Shown: piece by piece, positions 43,621 to 55,599 of the stretch | How the letters are laid out: every line of letters begins with the position of its first letter | How positions within the stretch are numbered: the stretch's first letter is position 1 | Source: Bimuria novae-zelandiae CBS 107.79 | Taxonomy: Eukaryota; Ascomycota; Dothideomycetes; Pleosporales; Didymosphaeriaceae | Direction of reading: 5' to 3' | Assembly (NCBI GenBank): GCA_010015655.1 | Contig: ML976667.1 | Span: 62,001-126,000, forward strand | DNA length: 64,000 nt | Notes under the pieces: model-generated | Told to the model about the DNA's origin: nothing | Database searches by the model: none | The model's input: the letters and a program-made list of their open reading frames with translations, nothing else | Position numbers and translations under genes: made by a program

Positions 43621-45290
43621 ACTAAAAAGGAAGAGGCTAACCTTAAGCTCGCTATAAAGCTACGTAACGATAGAGTTATTATAACACTTAGCGCACCCTT
43701 TAAGGCATCTAATAATTAAAAGATTAGTAACCTAGTAGGCTATAGAGTATTTAAGTTTAAATAATATAATTAGGAAGTACATAGTAGAATCCGTATATTT
43801 AAGTCGCGTCTAGTGCGAGAAGTTAAAGGAAAGACAACTAAGCCCTATAAAAAATCCTATCTTATTATCTAAGGATACTAGGACTATAGTAAGGAGGCTA
43901 TTTTAACATAATCTCTAACTATTTAACGCTATAGCTAGCGTGTAATTATAGCCCTGGCACCTATACTTATATAATATAGGATAAATCTTAAGCTTCGCGA
44001 CATAACGCAGGCATATCCACAGGCGTAGACAAATTTTAAGAGAATAATACTAGCACACCTCCCTAATAAGCTAGCACCTAGATATCCAGAGGGCACGCTA
44101 CTCTATGTAATCATGCCGCTATATAGAATCGCGGAAGTAGGAGTCTATTAGTAGACAATATACCACAGACATTACTGTAAGGAACTAGACATATCTACGT
44201 CAACATACGACCCATGCTTATTAGTAATAAACAGCAACGCAGATAACTTTAGCATAATTAGTATATAGACTAATAATACCCTTATGCTTAGAACAGCCAC
44301 ATTCTTAGCGCATGAAGAGAAAATGCTCGAGAAAGCATAGTTTAGATTAAAGCTAAAAACTATGCTAACACTAGACGCGCAACTAGACTTTAATAGCTAC
44401 ACACTTATAATAGACGCTAGCAACATAGACAACTATAAAGCAACCCTAAACCTTAAGTAGAAGGGACAAGGAGGAAAAATTAAGCTTATAGACATTAATA
44501 CTCCTAATCGCGCGTAATAGTATACTAAACAGCGCGCCCACGGGGCGTACATTATATTAATATATTAACTAGAAGCGTCTTTTAACTTATCTATAGTAGC
44601 TTAAGCATAGTAACCTTCTAATAAAGATATTAAGGCGCTTAACAAGCGCCTTAAATGGCAAATAGAGAATCTTAACCGTGGACTACACTACGTACCTGTT
44701 AACCTTATTAACGCTAAGCTAATAGTATTCGTGGACGGCTCCTTTGCTAACAACAAGGACCTTAGCTCGTAGCTAGGCTTTATACTTATGCTTGTTAATA
44801 AGTCCACAGATACTAATAATACCTTTACAATCCGCGGTAACATAATACACTATAGCTTAATAAAGTGTAAGCGGGTTACACGAAGCGTACTAGCCTCTAA
44901 AATCTATAGCATAGTTAACAGGTTTAACATAGGTATTACTATTACTACTACTTTATAGATAATTACAGAGCGCCTTAGTCTGCCCGCAGTTCCCTTAGTT
45001 GTTTGTACAGACTTGTACTCCCTATACAAGTGCCTTGTAAAGCTTGGGACAACTAAGGAAAAGCGCCTTATAATTGACATTATGGCACTGCGCCAGTCAT
45101 ACGAACGCCGCGAGATTACAGAGATCTAATAGATTAATGGCGAAGACAACCCTGCGGACGCTTTTACAAAAGTATCACCAAACCGCGCCCTAGAACGATT
45201 TGTTAATAGTAATAAGGTAATAGTCCGAATTAAGGGCTAGGTGTAGAGACCTATAATCTCTGCCTAGCGCATTTAAGTTTAGATATTTAA
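43620..45290 (+). pseudogene. Copia-5 reverse transcriptase and RNase H
   Basis: RT blocks are weak but in place (PLYRIAEVGVY, YDPCLLVINSNADNFSII near 44210-44260). RNase H is clear: LIVFVDGSFANNKDLSS near 44722-44770, PLVVCTDLYSLYKCLVKLG near 44995-45050, EKRLIIDIMALRQSYERREI and NGEDNPADAFTKVSPN to about 45185. The RNase H block matches Copia-4 closely. Stops are TAG/TAA. Confidence 0.85.
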
Positions 45291-45334
45291 TCCTTTATGT
45301 GGATAATTAATATCAAGAAAGAAAAGACTTCCAG

Positions 45335-45535
45335 TGTTGGATTAACAACCTTAAGGCCTCTATCGTGTTGCAAAACACTATATGTGTGGAGCGAGCCCCA
45401 TATGGGACTAGCTTCCATACCCCGCGATGTACTTCAATCCTCAGTAGATAGAACGAGAAAGAAGCATCAATCAACCCAATGTAACTCGTTATCAAGTATT
45501 TCCTTTTAACACTAGTGCAACAAGTCCTCCCGACA
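45335..45535 (+). repeat. 3' LTR of Copia-5
   Basis: 201 bases ending CCTCCCGACA, then TAATA. Less mutated than the 5' copy, so many C/T differences between the two can be read directly. Confidence 0.95.
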
Positions 45536-47447
45536 TAATAAGATTCTACCGCGATATCCCCTAAATTAGCTTTTATTAGGACCTAAAGGGGGCTCTATAA
45601 TGCCTGTCTTACTAAGTTAAGAAATCTAGCTAGATAAAGGTGTCTAAAATAAGGGTAGAAATAATATTATTAAGGAATAAAGTTAAGTATTAGGGAAGGA
45701 AGTTAAAAAGGAATCTTAAAAAAGTAACTTAAGAAACCCTTAAAACTACTAAGAATAATAAGGGGACTAAATAATTCTTATAGTAATAAAGGGTAACCCT
45801 TACAAAAGAAGTAAGCTTTAAAAGTAAACTAAAGTAAGAAGGAAAAAGGAACTAGGTAAAAGAGATATCTTTAGCTACTAAAGGAATAGTAAAATCCTCC
45901 TTAATAACGTTTAGGTTTACTTCCCCGCCCTCTAATACACTACTAGGGTTAGGAAAGCTATTATCCTCCTTACTTAAGTACTCCCTAATTATAATAGCCT
46001 AAAGCCACTAGCGTAAGCCCTAGTAGGCTTAAGTAGGTATATTAGCTCCCGCGAGGACATTATCTATTATCTAAAAACTATCTATTACGATGCCCTTATC
46101 TACCACCATAAACTTACTAGAGAGCTACACGATATTAGTCTTAAAAGATAGCTTTATTATTTAAAAAAAAACTTATAAAAGGGTTCTTACACTCTTAATA
46201 AAATGCTTTAAAGTTAGTAGTATAAATTTAAAGAAGGTTAAAAGTCTTCTTAACTATAATAGTAATACGCTCTAAGAGCTAAATAGTCTTAAAAGAAAAA
46301 GTAATAGGGCCTAAAGTAGTAGTGGTCTTACTCTTAAAAGAGGTATAGTAATTAATAATAGTAACCTTATAAGCAGAATAGAACGCGTTATGGTTAATAA
46401 AAAAGACCTTTTATTTTTAACTACTTTTTAAAATCTTATTTATAAGGTAGCCTGCACTAATAACTATAATATTAGTAAACTCTTTATAGCTAACTTTACT
46501 AAGGGCAGGCTAAATCTAGGTAAGGGAAGGAGTTAGTAGAGCACATCCTAAAATTATCTAAAACAAGTTAGACTAAAGTATACTTGTCTAGTATAGCTAG
46601 TAAGCTTATAGGTATAGCACTCTTTATAGGATACTATCTTGTCTGCTAGCACCTACTAATAGACGCGTCTATAAGTAATATAGTTAATATATTAGCGCTT
46701 AATTATCGCGCGTAGCAAGATTAGACCCTAAAAGCTAAGCTTGTTAAGTTAGCAAGTGCGTACACTTAGGCTAATAAAGAACTAGGAAGGGGGTTAGAAA
46801 AGTAAGGAGGCAAGTTAGAAGGTAAAAAGAAGTAAAAAAAGCGTAGAAAAAGGTCTAAAACTTACTTTGCAAGCTTTAAAAGGACTAAACTTTTTAATAA
46901 GCTAGCTAAAAAGGATTATGCTAGCGTTAGATATAGTAGGCTTATTTTAAAAAAGCTTAGTCTTCTTAAATTAGTAGCTAAATAATTATAATAGAGACAG
47001 GCCTTCTTTTATTTTATTATTAGAGTTAGTAGCACGCTTCTAACGCTTAGGCGTCTTTATTACGTAGCTATTACGCAAAGGGCTAGCTATCTTATTAAAA
47101 TAGTAAGGGGAATTACGTCGCGAAGTTAAGGAAGACTAGGTTAAAAGTAAGACGTTATAGCGCACGAAGTTAAGCTAAGAAAAAAAAAAGCTTAAAAGAG
47201 TAAGGTCTAGAAGCTAAGTAAGAAGTAATTTTATATATATAATAATAAGTAAACGCACTAGCGCGAATATACTAATATAGTAACTACTTATAGTAAGGAT
47301 ATAAAATTAGACACGCGAGAATAGAACTAGTAAGAGGTTTATAATAGCAAGAGGATTATAAGCAGACAACAAAATAATCGCGAAGCTACATAAATAAGAT
47401 AAGACGCGGAGATTTTTTTTATACCCTTAATAGAGGGAAGGGAGGTA
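45536..47447 (+). pseudogene. Gypsy II region between chromodomain and 3' LTR
   Basis: About 1.9 kb, longer than the corresponding 0.6 kb in Gypsy I. No domain is recognisable. A plus-strand frame with TAG/TAA but few TGA stops can be followed through 46080-47000 (HKLTRELHDI-like text, then Lys/Arg-rich KVKRSKKSVEKGLK). Near the end NALARIY, YKIRHARIE and SYINKIRRGDFF recur in the inverted copy at 55010-55260. It may be an additional gene or simply long 3' sequence. Confidence 0.4.
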
Positions 47448-47608
47448 TATAATAGGCTACGCCTAGTTATTGCCTTAGATTCTTAACCCTTGGTTATGCA
47501 AACCCTAGATATATAAGTTTAACGCCTAAAGCTTAACTTCGGACTCTTTATCAAATTTATAAGTATTCTTCTGGCACCTTTGGCTCCTTGAGCACCCAGC
47601 CCCTTACA
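47448..47608 (+). repeat. 3' LTR of Gypsy II
   Basis: 161 bases, TATAATAGGCTACGCC to CAGCCCCTTACA, with a purine tract immediately before it. Confidence 0.93.
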
Positions 47609-48110
47609 CGCACAACGTAATAAGTAGATAGTAAAATAAGTAAACAAAAAAAGAATTAAAGGACTAACTTTTAAAAAGGGGGATAAAGTCCTCTTCTCGC
47701 GAAAATATTTTAAGATAAAAAGGCTAAGTAAAAAATTAGATAATTTTTATAAAGAACTATTTAAAGTCTAAAAGGTTAGAAAACTAGTAAATTTTAAATT
47801 ATTATTACTTATAGATACGCGCATACACCTAGTCTTTTATAAATTATTATTAAAACTTATATTACTAGATGCTAAACTAGAATTATACCTAGAACTTAAA
47901 CTTAAGGAATATAAGGTTAAATTAATTAGAGATTTATAGAAAATTAGACGTTAGTATAAGTACTTAGTAAAATAAGCAGGATAGCTAGAAAGCTATAATA
48001 TATAAGAACTAGTAGGGAACCTTACTAACTATAAAGAAGCCTTAGAGAAGTTCTACTAAGAGTATTTAAAAAAGTTAAAACTAAAGGCTTAGGGTTATTA
48101 AGGTTAAAGG
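47609..48110 (+). pseudogene. Gypsy III integrase C-terminus and chromodomain
   Basis: Reads GLTFKKGDKVLFSRKYFK, LDNFYKELFKV, HLVFYKLLLKLILLDAKLE and the chromodomain YKVKLIRDL-KI-R-YKYLVK-AG-LESYN-ELVGNLTNYKEALEKFY. It parallels Gypsy I 23205-23630 codon by codon, with many E to K, H to Y and Q/W to stop changes. Confidence 0.85.
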
Positions 48111-48169
48111 GCGGAGGGAAGACAGCATAATCTAAAGTAATAATACTAAGTATAAAGCCCCCCTCTAGC

Positions 48170-48540
48170 TATATAATATTCTAGTCTAACGCTTTTAGCC
48201 TTTTAAGACGCTTAATTTTCTTAATAAATTTTCTTAAGTTAATAAGGAGCTTCCCCTTATACTTTTTAAGTAATTATTTTTACTTTAGTAACTTTTTCCT
48301 TTTATTATAGGTAGCCTAAAGGACTACTATAACTACTTTTTTTTTAACTACTATTACCTCTTTTAAGTGCTTAAGCCTATCTATCTTAAAATTAATTTAA
48401 AAGAAGTTTAGAACTACAGGTTCTACTAGCTTACACTTTATAACGCTATTCTTATAATAGTTACTATACTATATTTTAAAAAAAATAGCTTATAGATTAA
48501 GCCTTTCTTTGCGTAGTACTTACAAGACACTATAGTAGTC
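48170..48540 (-). pseudogene. Antisense coiled-coil frame in Gypsy III
   Basis: On the strand opposite to the element, behind the chromodomain as in Gypsy I. One frame reads leftwards from about 48450: NSVIKCKLVEPVVLNFF, INFKIDRLKHLKEVIVVKKK, YNKRKKLL, LLKKYKGKLLINLRKF, IKKIKRLKRLKALD, a Lys/Leu-rich helix with heptad-like spacing, broken only by TAG/TAA. The N-terminal Cys cluster is disrupted by the Copia-4b insertion or by mutation. Its position and character match the antisense frame of Gypsy I. Confidence 0.55.
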
Positions 48541-48836
48541 TATTAATACGGCAATAGGCTGTTGGATCAAGACTTCGTTGCAACGATGTGGTAGTGATTG
48601 ATTCTTAATTGTAGATCTATTGTGGTGGGCTGCTGTGAGAGGTATTTATTAAGCGTGGTTTGTTCCCTGCTAGCCCGATCAGGACTAGCGCAATAAACCA
48701 CAGGCAAACTGCACAATAAGCCGTAGGTAAACTATATGGCGGTGAAAGCTGTAGCAGTGTTGCGCAGGTTTAAAACTATAGGCAAACTACATGGCGGTGA
48801 AAGCCATAGCAGTGTTGCGTAGGTTTGATACTAACA
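48541..48836 (-). repeat. 3' LTR of Copia-4b (left copy)
   Basis: 296 bases, TATTAATACGG to GATACTAACA. Carries two copies of the GTGTTGCG(C/T)AGGTTT segment at its right end. Confidence 0.94.
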
Positions 48837-49029
48837 CTGGCTATCTTTTTCTTTTATGCTACATGTGGCCAGTTCAGCCCAGAACGCTCAAATCTGCAAT
48901 AAAACACAATCTGTAATAGTTACTAGTTTTCTAACCAAACTAGCGCTGGTGCGCGTCCTCTTAGTGCCTATCTCGCTGCTCCTTTTGCAGACTCACTACT
49001 TCTTGCTATTGTAATTATACTCTAGGGTG

Positions 49030-52000
49030 TTGACTTTAGCGCGATTAACCCAGCCTTGTACGCGAAGCTTAAGCTGGTTATAGTTAATAAAATGCTCTAT
49101 AGCTGAGTTGGAGCCGGCCTTGGTTATTAAGTCTGCTAGATTGTCACGTCTATTAATCTAGCGGATGTCTATGAGATTATTGCGCTTATAGGCCTTACGC
49201 AGAGCTATAATGTTAATTATAAGGCGCTTTTTCTTAGTAGTGCCGAGCTTAATAAAGTAATTATATAAGGAGCGTGAGTTAGTGCACACGATAATGGGGA
49301 TATTAGAAAGGTTAAGTTACTGTATAATTATATTAATTATACCGCTAATTGTAATTGTAATGTTAACTTTATGGGCTATCGCGTAGATCTTAGATATAAG
49401 GACGCTGCGAGTAACACGCTTGCACTTAATAGATAACTAGTAGATAATATTACTAGTAAACTTAAAGTTATAATCGCTATTTTTAGTCTTATTGCTAAGC
49501 GTGATCACGAAGCCTATCTATAATAACATGTCCTTATTATTAGTAAATAATGCGTTAACAAAGGCGTATAGCTTTAAGTTGCTTAAGTCTAGTAGGATGA
49601 AGTTAAGGCCGCGAGTAATATTCTCCTTTTGCTAGATAATGCGCTTATTTAATCTGGTAATTTCTTCTTTTGTAGGCTCACTTGCTTAGGCTGCGGCGGC
49701 GAGGTCGAAGCTCGCCTTAGGTTAATAGATTATTATAATGTAAGCACCTCGAGCGCGCTGTTAAATGTATAATTACTTATTATTAGCTATTTCTAGCTTC
49801 TCGCCTTGCTTCTTCTGGCGTAGAGTAATGGCGTAATTATTATTATTAAGCTTAATAATGCAGCTATTAAAGTCGATTTACGCGTTTAGTAAGAGAAACT
49901 ACTTAGGCTTGGCCTTAAAACGTAGCTCTTGGTCCTTAAGATCTGTAAAAGCTTTGTTAGACAGACTAAGCGTGTCGTTAGTTTACATGCTAATAATGCT
50001 AAAGCACTTGCTACTAGCCTTACTAATAAGTAGGCATGGATTATAAGTAGATGTTACTATGTAGAGAGTCTTAGTATGGTGTTTATTATACGTTAACCAC
50101 TAATAGGCACCTGCTTCAGCAATGCCGTATAGTAGCTTAATAATAACTATAACTATATTTATTAGATAACTTTCCTTGAGCTGGGCTAGTATGTTAGCTA
50201 TAATAGTACGCTAGAGTGGATCATCCGATTGCGTATAGGCCTAAGTGATGTCACGGAGCCAGAGGTACATGCCTAGCTTTAATAGTAATAGTGCTAGAGC
50301 GATAATTACACGCTGGCTTGCACGCTAGATAGTAGGAGACTATGTTAGGATAAGCTTCTTATTGTTATTAGCGTATCCTTAGATAATAAGACGGAACTTC
50401 TTATATAGGCGATTAGTAGTCTTGCCCTTAACTTTATTAGTAATACGTAACTTAAAGATGCGGACCTTATTATAATAGTAAGGACTATACTTCTTAAAGT
50501 AAAAGATATCTTATGTTATAAGGGCGTTAATCTCTGCCTTTATAAATACTTTAAATAGTTATTTTAGTGTTGTAATCTTGCCAACTGCTCGTAGCTTCTT
50601 AGCTAGGATAAGATTATTACGCTTACATTAATTAAGGTTAACTATAGTAGTTATAACTTTATTAGGTTTTGGCTTATTTCTTAAGCTTTTTGGCCTACCG
50701 CGCTTACGCTTGGGCGCGGGCTCCTTTATAATAAGAGTGAAATTATTGTTAGAGCTACTATTGTCCTCGTCCTCTACAGGAGGGGTAATGATAGTTATAT
50801 TGTTTACATGATACGGGCGCACTGTGGTGATGCGAAAGGTGACTTATTTATTATTAATTTTAATAACTACAGATTGCTTGTTAACGTGGAGGGCAATTAT
50901 CTGATACGGGCTAGACTATCTATAATTCTCCTACCAGACCTTAACGCTGCTTAGGATAGGTAATAATAAGATATTAGTTGCGTTAGGACTATTGCGAGTT
51001 ATAAGAGCCTTATTAACTTAGCGCTTTACCTTAATCTTGCGTACTTTAGCTATTACTTTGCGCACTGTAGCGCCGCGGGCGGTAATAGATAGCAATAGTG
51101 GTAATTTCTTTAACAGGCGAGGATATGCTCTAAAGACAAGAAGAGTTAGGATAAGTCCGTTAGGACCTGCGGTGTCATTAATAGCCTTGATAGCTATCTG
51201 TAAGATATATTCGGGAGCGGTTATGCGTCTAACGTCTGTAGAGATTACCCTATAAGTACGGCGGATGGGAGCATGATAACACTTAATCTTACTAATTAAA
51301 TAATATGCCTCTACTAGGACTTCCTTAACCTTAATTATAAGTAATATAGCGTTGTTAATAAACTTATTAGTAATAAAGTTTTTGCCAGTATCTGTCTTAA
51401 TAACGTCGGGAGGACTAACGTATATGTTAATCCACATGGCGCGAAGGAGATCCCAAGTAGTGTTTGCCTAGATGTTTAGTATAAATTAAGTAGCCTAAAA
51501 AGCTGTGGCTTTATTAACTACGTGGAGCACTAGTTTCTAATTAATGTACATTATATTAATAATAACGCATAAGTTAAAGTCTATGTTATCGTGGATAGTA
51601 AAACAGAAATGGCCAGGTGCTTTGCTATGGATTTGACACTGGTGATAGTACTTATTAATGCGATTAATAATGTCCTTATTAACGTCTTTATAGCCTACTT
51701 TGCCGAGGATCTTGTGCAGTTATTTAGTAGTAGGATGGCTAAAGTGTTAGTGAAGCTAGCGCAGCTTAGTCTTGGTTAAGTAGTGGACAACGGTCTCTTA
51801 TTTATTAAGCAGGAGCCATGGATGTCCCCATTTGCGGACAATTGGGAATTCTTTGCCACCTTAAACGAGCATATTGTCGACGTTGTTAAAGAAGATACTA
51901 TAATAATCTATATTATTTAAGCAGAGCAGAAATAGTGTGTTAGTTAGTATTACTATAAAGGTGATCGTACTAAATGGCGTGCTGACATTAACGTCGCTAA

Positions 52001-53860
52001 GGGAGAAACACTCTAGATTATCTTTAAATTAAATTTGACAACGTCCTGCGGTAGACGCATTAATAACTATAGATAGTTAGATAAGCTATAGCGCCTTTAC
52101 TTGTATTTTTCTAGTAGTTAAGATACTGGCTGCACTAGTGTCTAGTATAATACCTTAAAAGATATCTACGCCGTAGCGTGAATTAAATAAGAAGAGTTAA
52201 GCATCTTTATTTACTTTGTTAGAGATATAAGGATTATTGCCTGTGATTACATGAAGTGCGGCAGCGTTATTAAGGCTAGAGATAATAGCATTGCTGTTAA
52301 CCTTGCTATAGGATGTAGTTAAGTAGACTTAGTTAGTAAAATATGCTTTAATATTATTATTACTAGCATTATTGTCGCTATCGTTGCTGTCTTCAAGCTC
52401 TATGCTTTTATGGCCAGCGAGAAACACTTTATAGCTTAGGGTATTAGGATTATCTTAAGCGTATTAGTTATAGCGTTGGCGATGCTCCATGCGCTCCTTC
52501 TTTAAGTGTCGAGTTAATTAGCACTTAGGCTACTTATAGATAAAGCATGTCTTATTACGGCGATTGCCTAAGTAGTTTAACTAATAATTATTGTTATTAA
52601 ATCGATTGCCGCGCGATCCGCCTTAACCTTAATAGTAGTGGCTATAGTAGTTATTATCTAATAATCCTGTAGCTTGTTAATTATTACGGATATAGCGGTA
52701 ATTGGTGTAATACTGCTTATCTGCATCTCGTGATAGAAACTGGCTATTAGGATAATAGCTTAATCACATGCTAACTGCGTTGCGGAGATCTACAGCAACA
52801 CCTTTAAATATAGTCACTAGCTTTAAGCAAGCCATAGTAGTTACTTTAATACCACAACATGCGCTAAGGAGCTATTACGTAAGCAAATACTAATTATAGC
52901 TCTTACCCTAGTCCTATAATAGTGCCTAATAGAGCATGTTTATCTTACTAATAACTATTTTAAGACACTCTATAGGGTCTTTTTTAGGGTTAGTAGTTAT
53001 AACGCTCTTAAGCGTAGTGCTATGCCACTCCTGGAGGTATATCTAGTAAGCTTATGTAGTGTTAAAGTACGTGCGTAGCTTGTTAAGCATTATATTATAA
53101 GTAAGCGTAAGCGCCTGGGGAGTAATGTAATTATAGTAATACTAAAGCGCTTAGCTAGTAAGCATAATAGAGAGTGCTATTTTATACTACTTATCTTTAT
53201 TAATCCTAATCTTGGTGCAGAGGTCGTTAAACACCTTAATCTTTGTCTTAAGAATGTTGTATTTATTACCTGAATACTTCTGCTCTGGCGTGTATAACTT
53301 GGCGAGGTTAGTAAGCAAATAAGAGTTATTCTGCATAGGCGTAAATCTAGGTTATAATAATAATAATAATTCTCCACCTAGCGGAGCTCGCTACTGTTAC
53401 TATTATTCTTTATTATCTGCAATCTAGTGGCACTTAAAGCCTTCGCAGAGCCTTATAAGCTTAAGATACTTAGCGGGCCATTTTAGGACGGCGGTTAATG
53501 TAAGGAGTTCTGCGAATTAGTTAGGGAGATTATTACTATTACCCTACTTAATATAGATGTCTTACTGGCGGAGGAGCTCTTTAAGTGCTTTTTAGATACG
53601 CTTGTTAATGCTATTAAAGAGATCGCGGGTGAAATTCTCGAAATGCTCTTTAAACTTAAGTAGTAAAAATAGGTTAAATATGTTATCTTCTTCTACCTGT
53701 ATTATCTAGTTAATAACTATAGTGTTAAGTTTATCTATATTAACGGTGGCGTTAGTAATATTAAAATCTTAGTTAGCGTACTGGTCCTTGTAGATTATCT
53801 TATTTAGGTACCACGAGCGATCCTTTGTTTAGGTGTACTTTATAATAGCGTTTTAGATGT
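49030..53860 (-). pseudogene. Copia-4b gag-pol
   Basis: Same order as Copia-4a: gag to the right (knuckle region about 52505-52550), protease about 51800-52430, integrase 51018-51437 (MWINIYVSPPDVIKTDTGKN), AT-hook linker at 50628-50822 (APKRKRGRPKSLRNK), RT about 49500-50600, RNase H about 49060-49330. It carries more RIP-type changes than 4a in RNase H, where no long open piece remains, but is comparable elsewhere. It has no intact gene. Confidence 0.85.
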
Positions 53861-54171
53861 GGGCCTGTGATTGGTGTGATTTGACAAGAGTTGGCGTGGT
53901 TAACGCAAATCTCCTTCCGAACTAAGCCTTAGTAGGGACAATCCAGGCGGAGAGATCCTTTAAATACGAGGCGCCGCTAATCCTAATACAGGATAGTAGT
54001 GAGCTTGTCGTACCTGTACTTCGCACTAGCGATGCTGTATCCCGGGCCTTAGTAGGGGAGGAGGCATGCGCTAACCGCTTCTATCGCCAGAATACTTAGC
54101 CTAAAACGTGCGCTGAGATTCCCTGTACACAGTATATCTTGCCGATCTGTGGTGTAGCAACCACTAATCAG

Positions 54172-54467
54172 TGTTAATACGGTAATAGGCTGTTAGATCA
54201 AGACTTCGTTGCAACAATGTGGTAGTAATTAATTCTTAATTATAGATCTATTATGGTGGGCTGCTGTGAGAGGTATTTATTAAGCGTGGTTTGTTCCCTG
54301 CTAGCCCGATCAGGACTAGCGCAATAAACCACAGGCAAACTGCGCAATAAGCCATAGGCAAACTACATGGCGGTGAAAGCCGTAGTAGTGTTGCGCAGGT
54401 TTGAAACCACAGGCAAACTGCATGGCGGTGAAAGTCGTAGTAGTGTTGCGTAGGTTTGATACCAACA
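54172..54467 (-). repeat. 5' LTR of Copia-4b (right copy)
   Basis: 296 bases, TGTTAATACGG to GATACCAACA, with the same internal duplication as the left copy, as expected if both LTRs were copied from one template. Confidence 0.94.
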
Positions 54468-54580
54468 TAGTCTAACTAACTAAGTTTATTTAATCTCTAA
54501 TAGAATAATAATAAAGGATACTTTAAGAAAATATTAGCTACTGCATAAGGATATGCAGAGAAAGGAGGAGGATAGTATTA

Positions 54581-54842
54581 TAATCTAGAAATTAATAGTA
54601 GGACGACGGGCCTTATAACGGCAATTAGGCCCTACCTTAGGCTTACGTAATGTTCTAGGCTGTTTTAGACGCTAAGACTATAAGACACCGTAGGACCACG
54701 TGACCCCGATCACGTGACGTCCCAGATTATCCCATGGGATCCCACGGTACCAGGATATGGAATACCATGGGATTCTATAGGACAAGGAGGATATATATAC
54801 AGGACGGGTTTCCTTTATTACGCTCCTTATAGTTAACTTATA
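54581..54842 (+). repeat. Partial 3' LTR of Gypsy III
   Basis: Begins TATTATAATCTAG after the purine run AAAGGAGGAGGATAG. The end part (GGATATATATACAGGACGGG, TTCCTTTATTACGCTCC) matches the Gypsy I LTR; the first part does not. It contains CACGTG at 54697 and 54711 and the CRE-like TGACGTCC at 54715, then ATCCCATGGGAT and a second CCATGG. Cut at 54842 by the inverted Gypsy II copy. Confidence 0.7.
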
Positions 54843-55521
54843 TGTAAGGGGCTGGGTGCTCAAGGAGCCAAAGGTGCCAGAAGAATACTTATGAATTTAA
54901 TAGAGAGTCCAAAGTTAAGCTTTAAGCGTCGAACTTATATATCTAGGGTTCGCATAACCAAGGGTTAAGGATCCAAGACAATAACTAGGCGTAGCCTATT
55001 ATATACCTCCCTTCCCTCCGTTAAGGATAAAAAAAAGAAATCTCCGCGTCTTATCTTATTTATGTAGCTTCGTAGTTGTTTTGTTGTCTGCTTGCGATCC
55101 TCTCGCTGTTATAAACCTTTTACTAGTTCTGTTTTTACGTGTCCGATTTTATATCTTTGCCGTAAGTAGTTACTACGGCGGTATATTCGCGCTAGTGCGT
55201 TTGCTTATTATTATATACATAAAATCGCTTCTTACTTAGCTTCTAGACCTTACTCTTTTAAGCTCTCTTTTTTTTCTTAGCTTAACTTCGTGCGCTATAA
55301 CGTCTTACTTTTAACCTAGTCTTCCCTAACTTCGCGACCTAATTCCCCTTACTATTCTAATAAGATAGCTAGCCCTTTGCGTAATAGCCGCGTAATAAGG
55401 ACGCCTAAGCGTTAAAGGCGTGCTACTAACTCTAATAACAAGATAAAAGAAGGCCCGTTCTCGTTATAGTCGCCTAGTTACTAACTTAAGAAAACTAAGC
55501 TCTTTTAAGATAAGGCTATTA
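54843..55521 (-). mobile_element. Gypsy II inverted copy, 3' end only in view
   Basis: Starts with a 161-base LTR (54843-55003) that is the reverse complement of the Gypsy II LTR. The polypurine tract (minus strand CGGAGGGAAGGGAGG) and the reverse complement of the Gypsy II 3' region (about 46915-47447) follow. It is interrupted at TA 55520-55521 by pogo-1; the sequence expected to follow (TATCTAACGCTAGC-like) is not found before the right edge, so the rest should lie outside the window. It is less mutated than the plus copy in places. Confidence 0.85.
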
Positions 55522-55599
55522 CCCTGCCGAGACAGTCAGTGCGCCGCGACACTAACGCGCCACCCCAACACCAGCACCGCAGCCAGCAACATAAGGCTA

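Larger units (their letters stand above)
39427..45535 (+). mobile_element. Copia-5, Ty1/copia retrotransposon
   Basis: 6109 bases with equal 201-base LTRs and the duplication TAATA (39422-39426 and 45536-45540). Plus-strand order gag, protease, integrase, RT, RNase H. A purine run (AAGAAAGAAAAG) precedes the 3' LTR. The protein blocks show it is a sister family of Copia-4. It entered Gypsy II just downstream of the chromodomain. Confidence 0.95.
28135..47608 (+). mobile_element. Gypsy II, chromodomain Ty3/gypsy element with two nested copia insertions
   Basis: Two 161-base LTRs in the same orientation (28135-28295 and 47448-47608) enclose gag, protease, RT, RNase H, integrase and chromodomain in gypsy order. 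A purine tract (AGAGGGAAGGGAGG) lies before the right LTR. About 7.5 kb without insertions. The flanks (TTATA left, CGCAC right) do not match and come from different sequences, so the locus was rearranged or the LTRs come from two insertions. RIP damage is very heavy throughout. Confidence 0.88.
48541..54467 (-). mobile_element. Copia-4b, second copy of the Copia-4 family
   Basis: 5927 bases, LTRs of 296 bases, duplication TAGTC (48536-48540 and 54468-54472). It aligns with Copia-4a over its whole length (for example 51018-51437 with 34123-34542). The LTRs are longer because a segment with GGTTTGA, a GGCAAACT(A/G)CATGGCGGTGAAAG unit and GTGTTGCGTAGG is repeated. Mutations relative to 4a are almost all C/T and G/A. 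Confidence 0.95.
47609..54842 (+). mobile_element. Gypsy III, decayed relative of Gypsy I, interrupted by Copia-4b
   Basis: Right-hand remnant of a chromodomain gypsy element: integrase C-terminus and chromodomain (47609-48110), antisense frame (about 48170-48540), then after Copia-4b the 3' end and a partial 3' LTR (54581-54842). The first 480 bases align with Gypsy I 23165-23640. Everything 5' of the integrase C-terminus is missing where Gypsy II abuts. Its LTR is cut at 54842 by the inverted Gypsy II copy. Confidence 0.8.
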
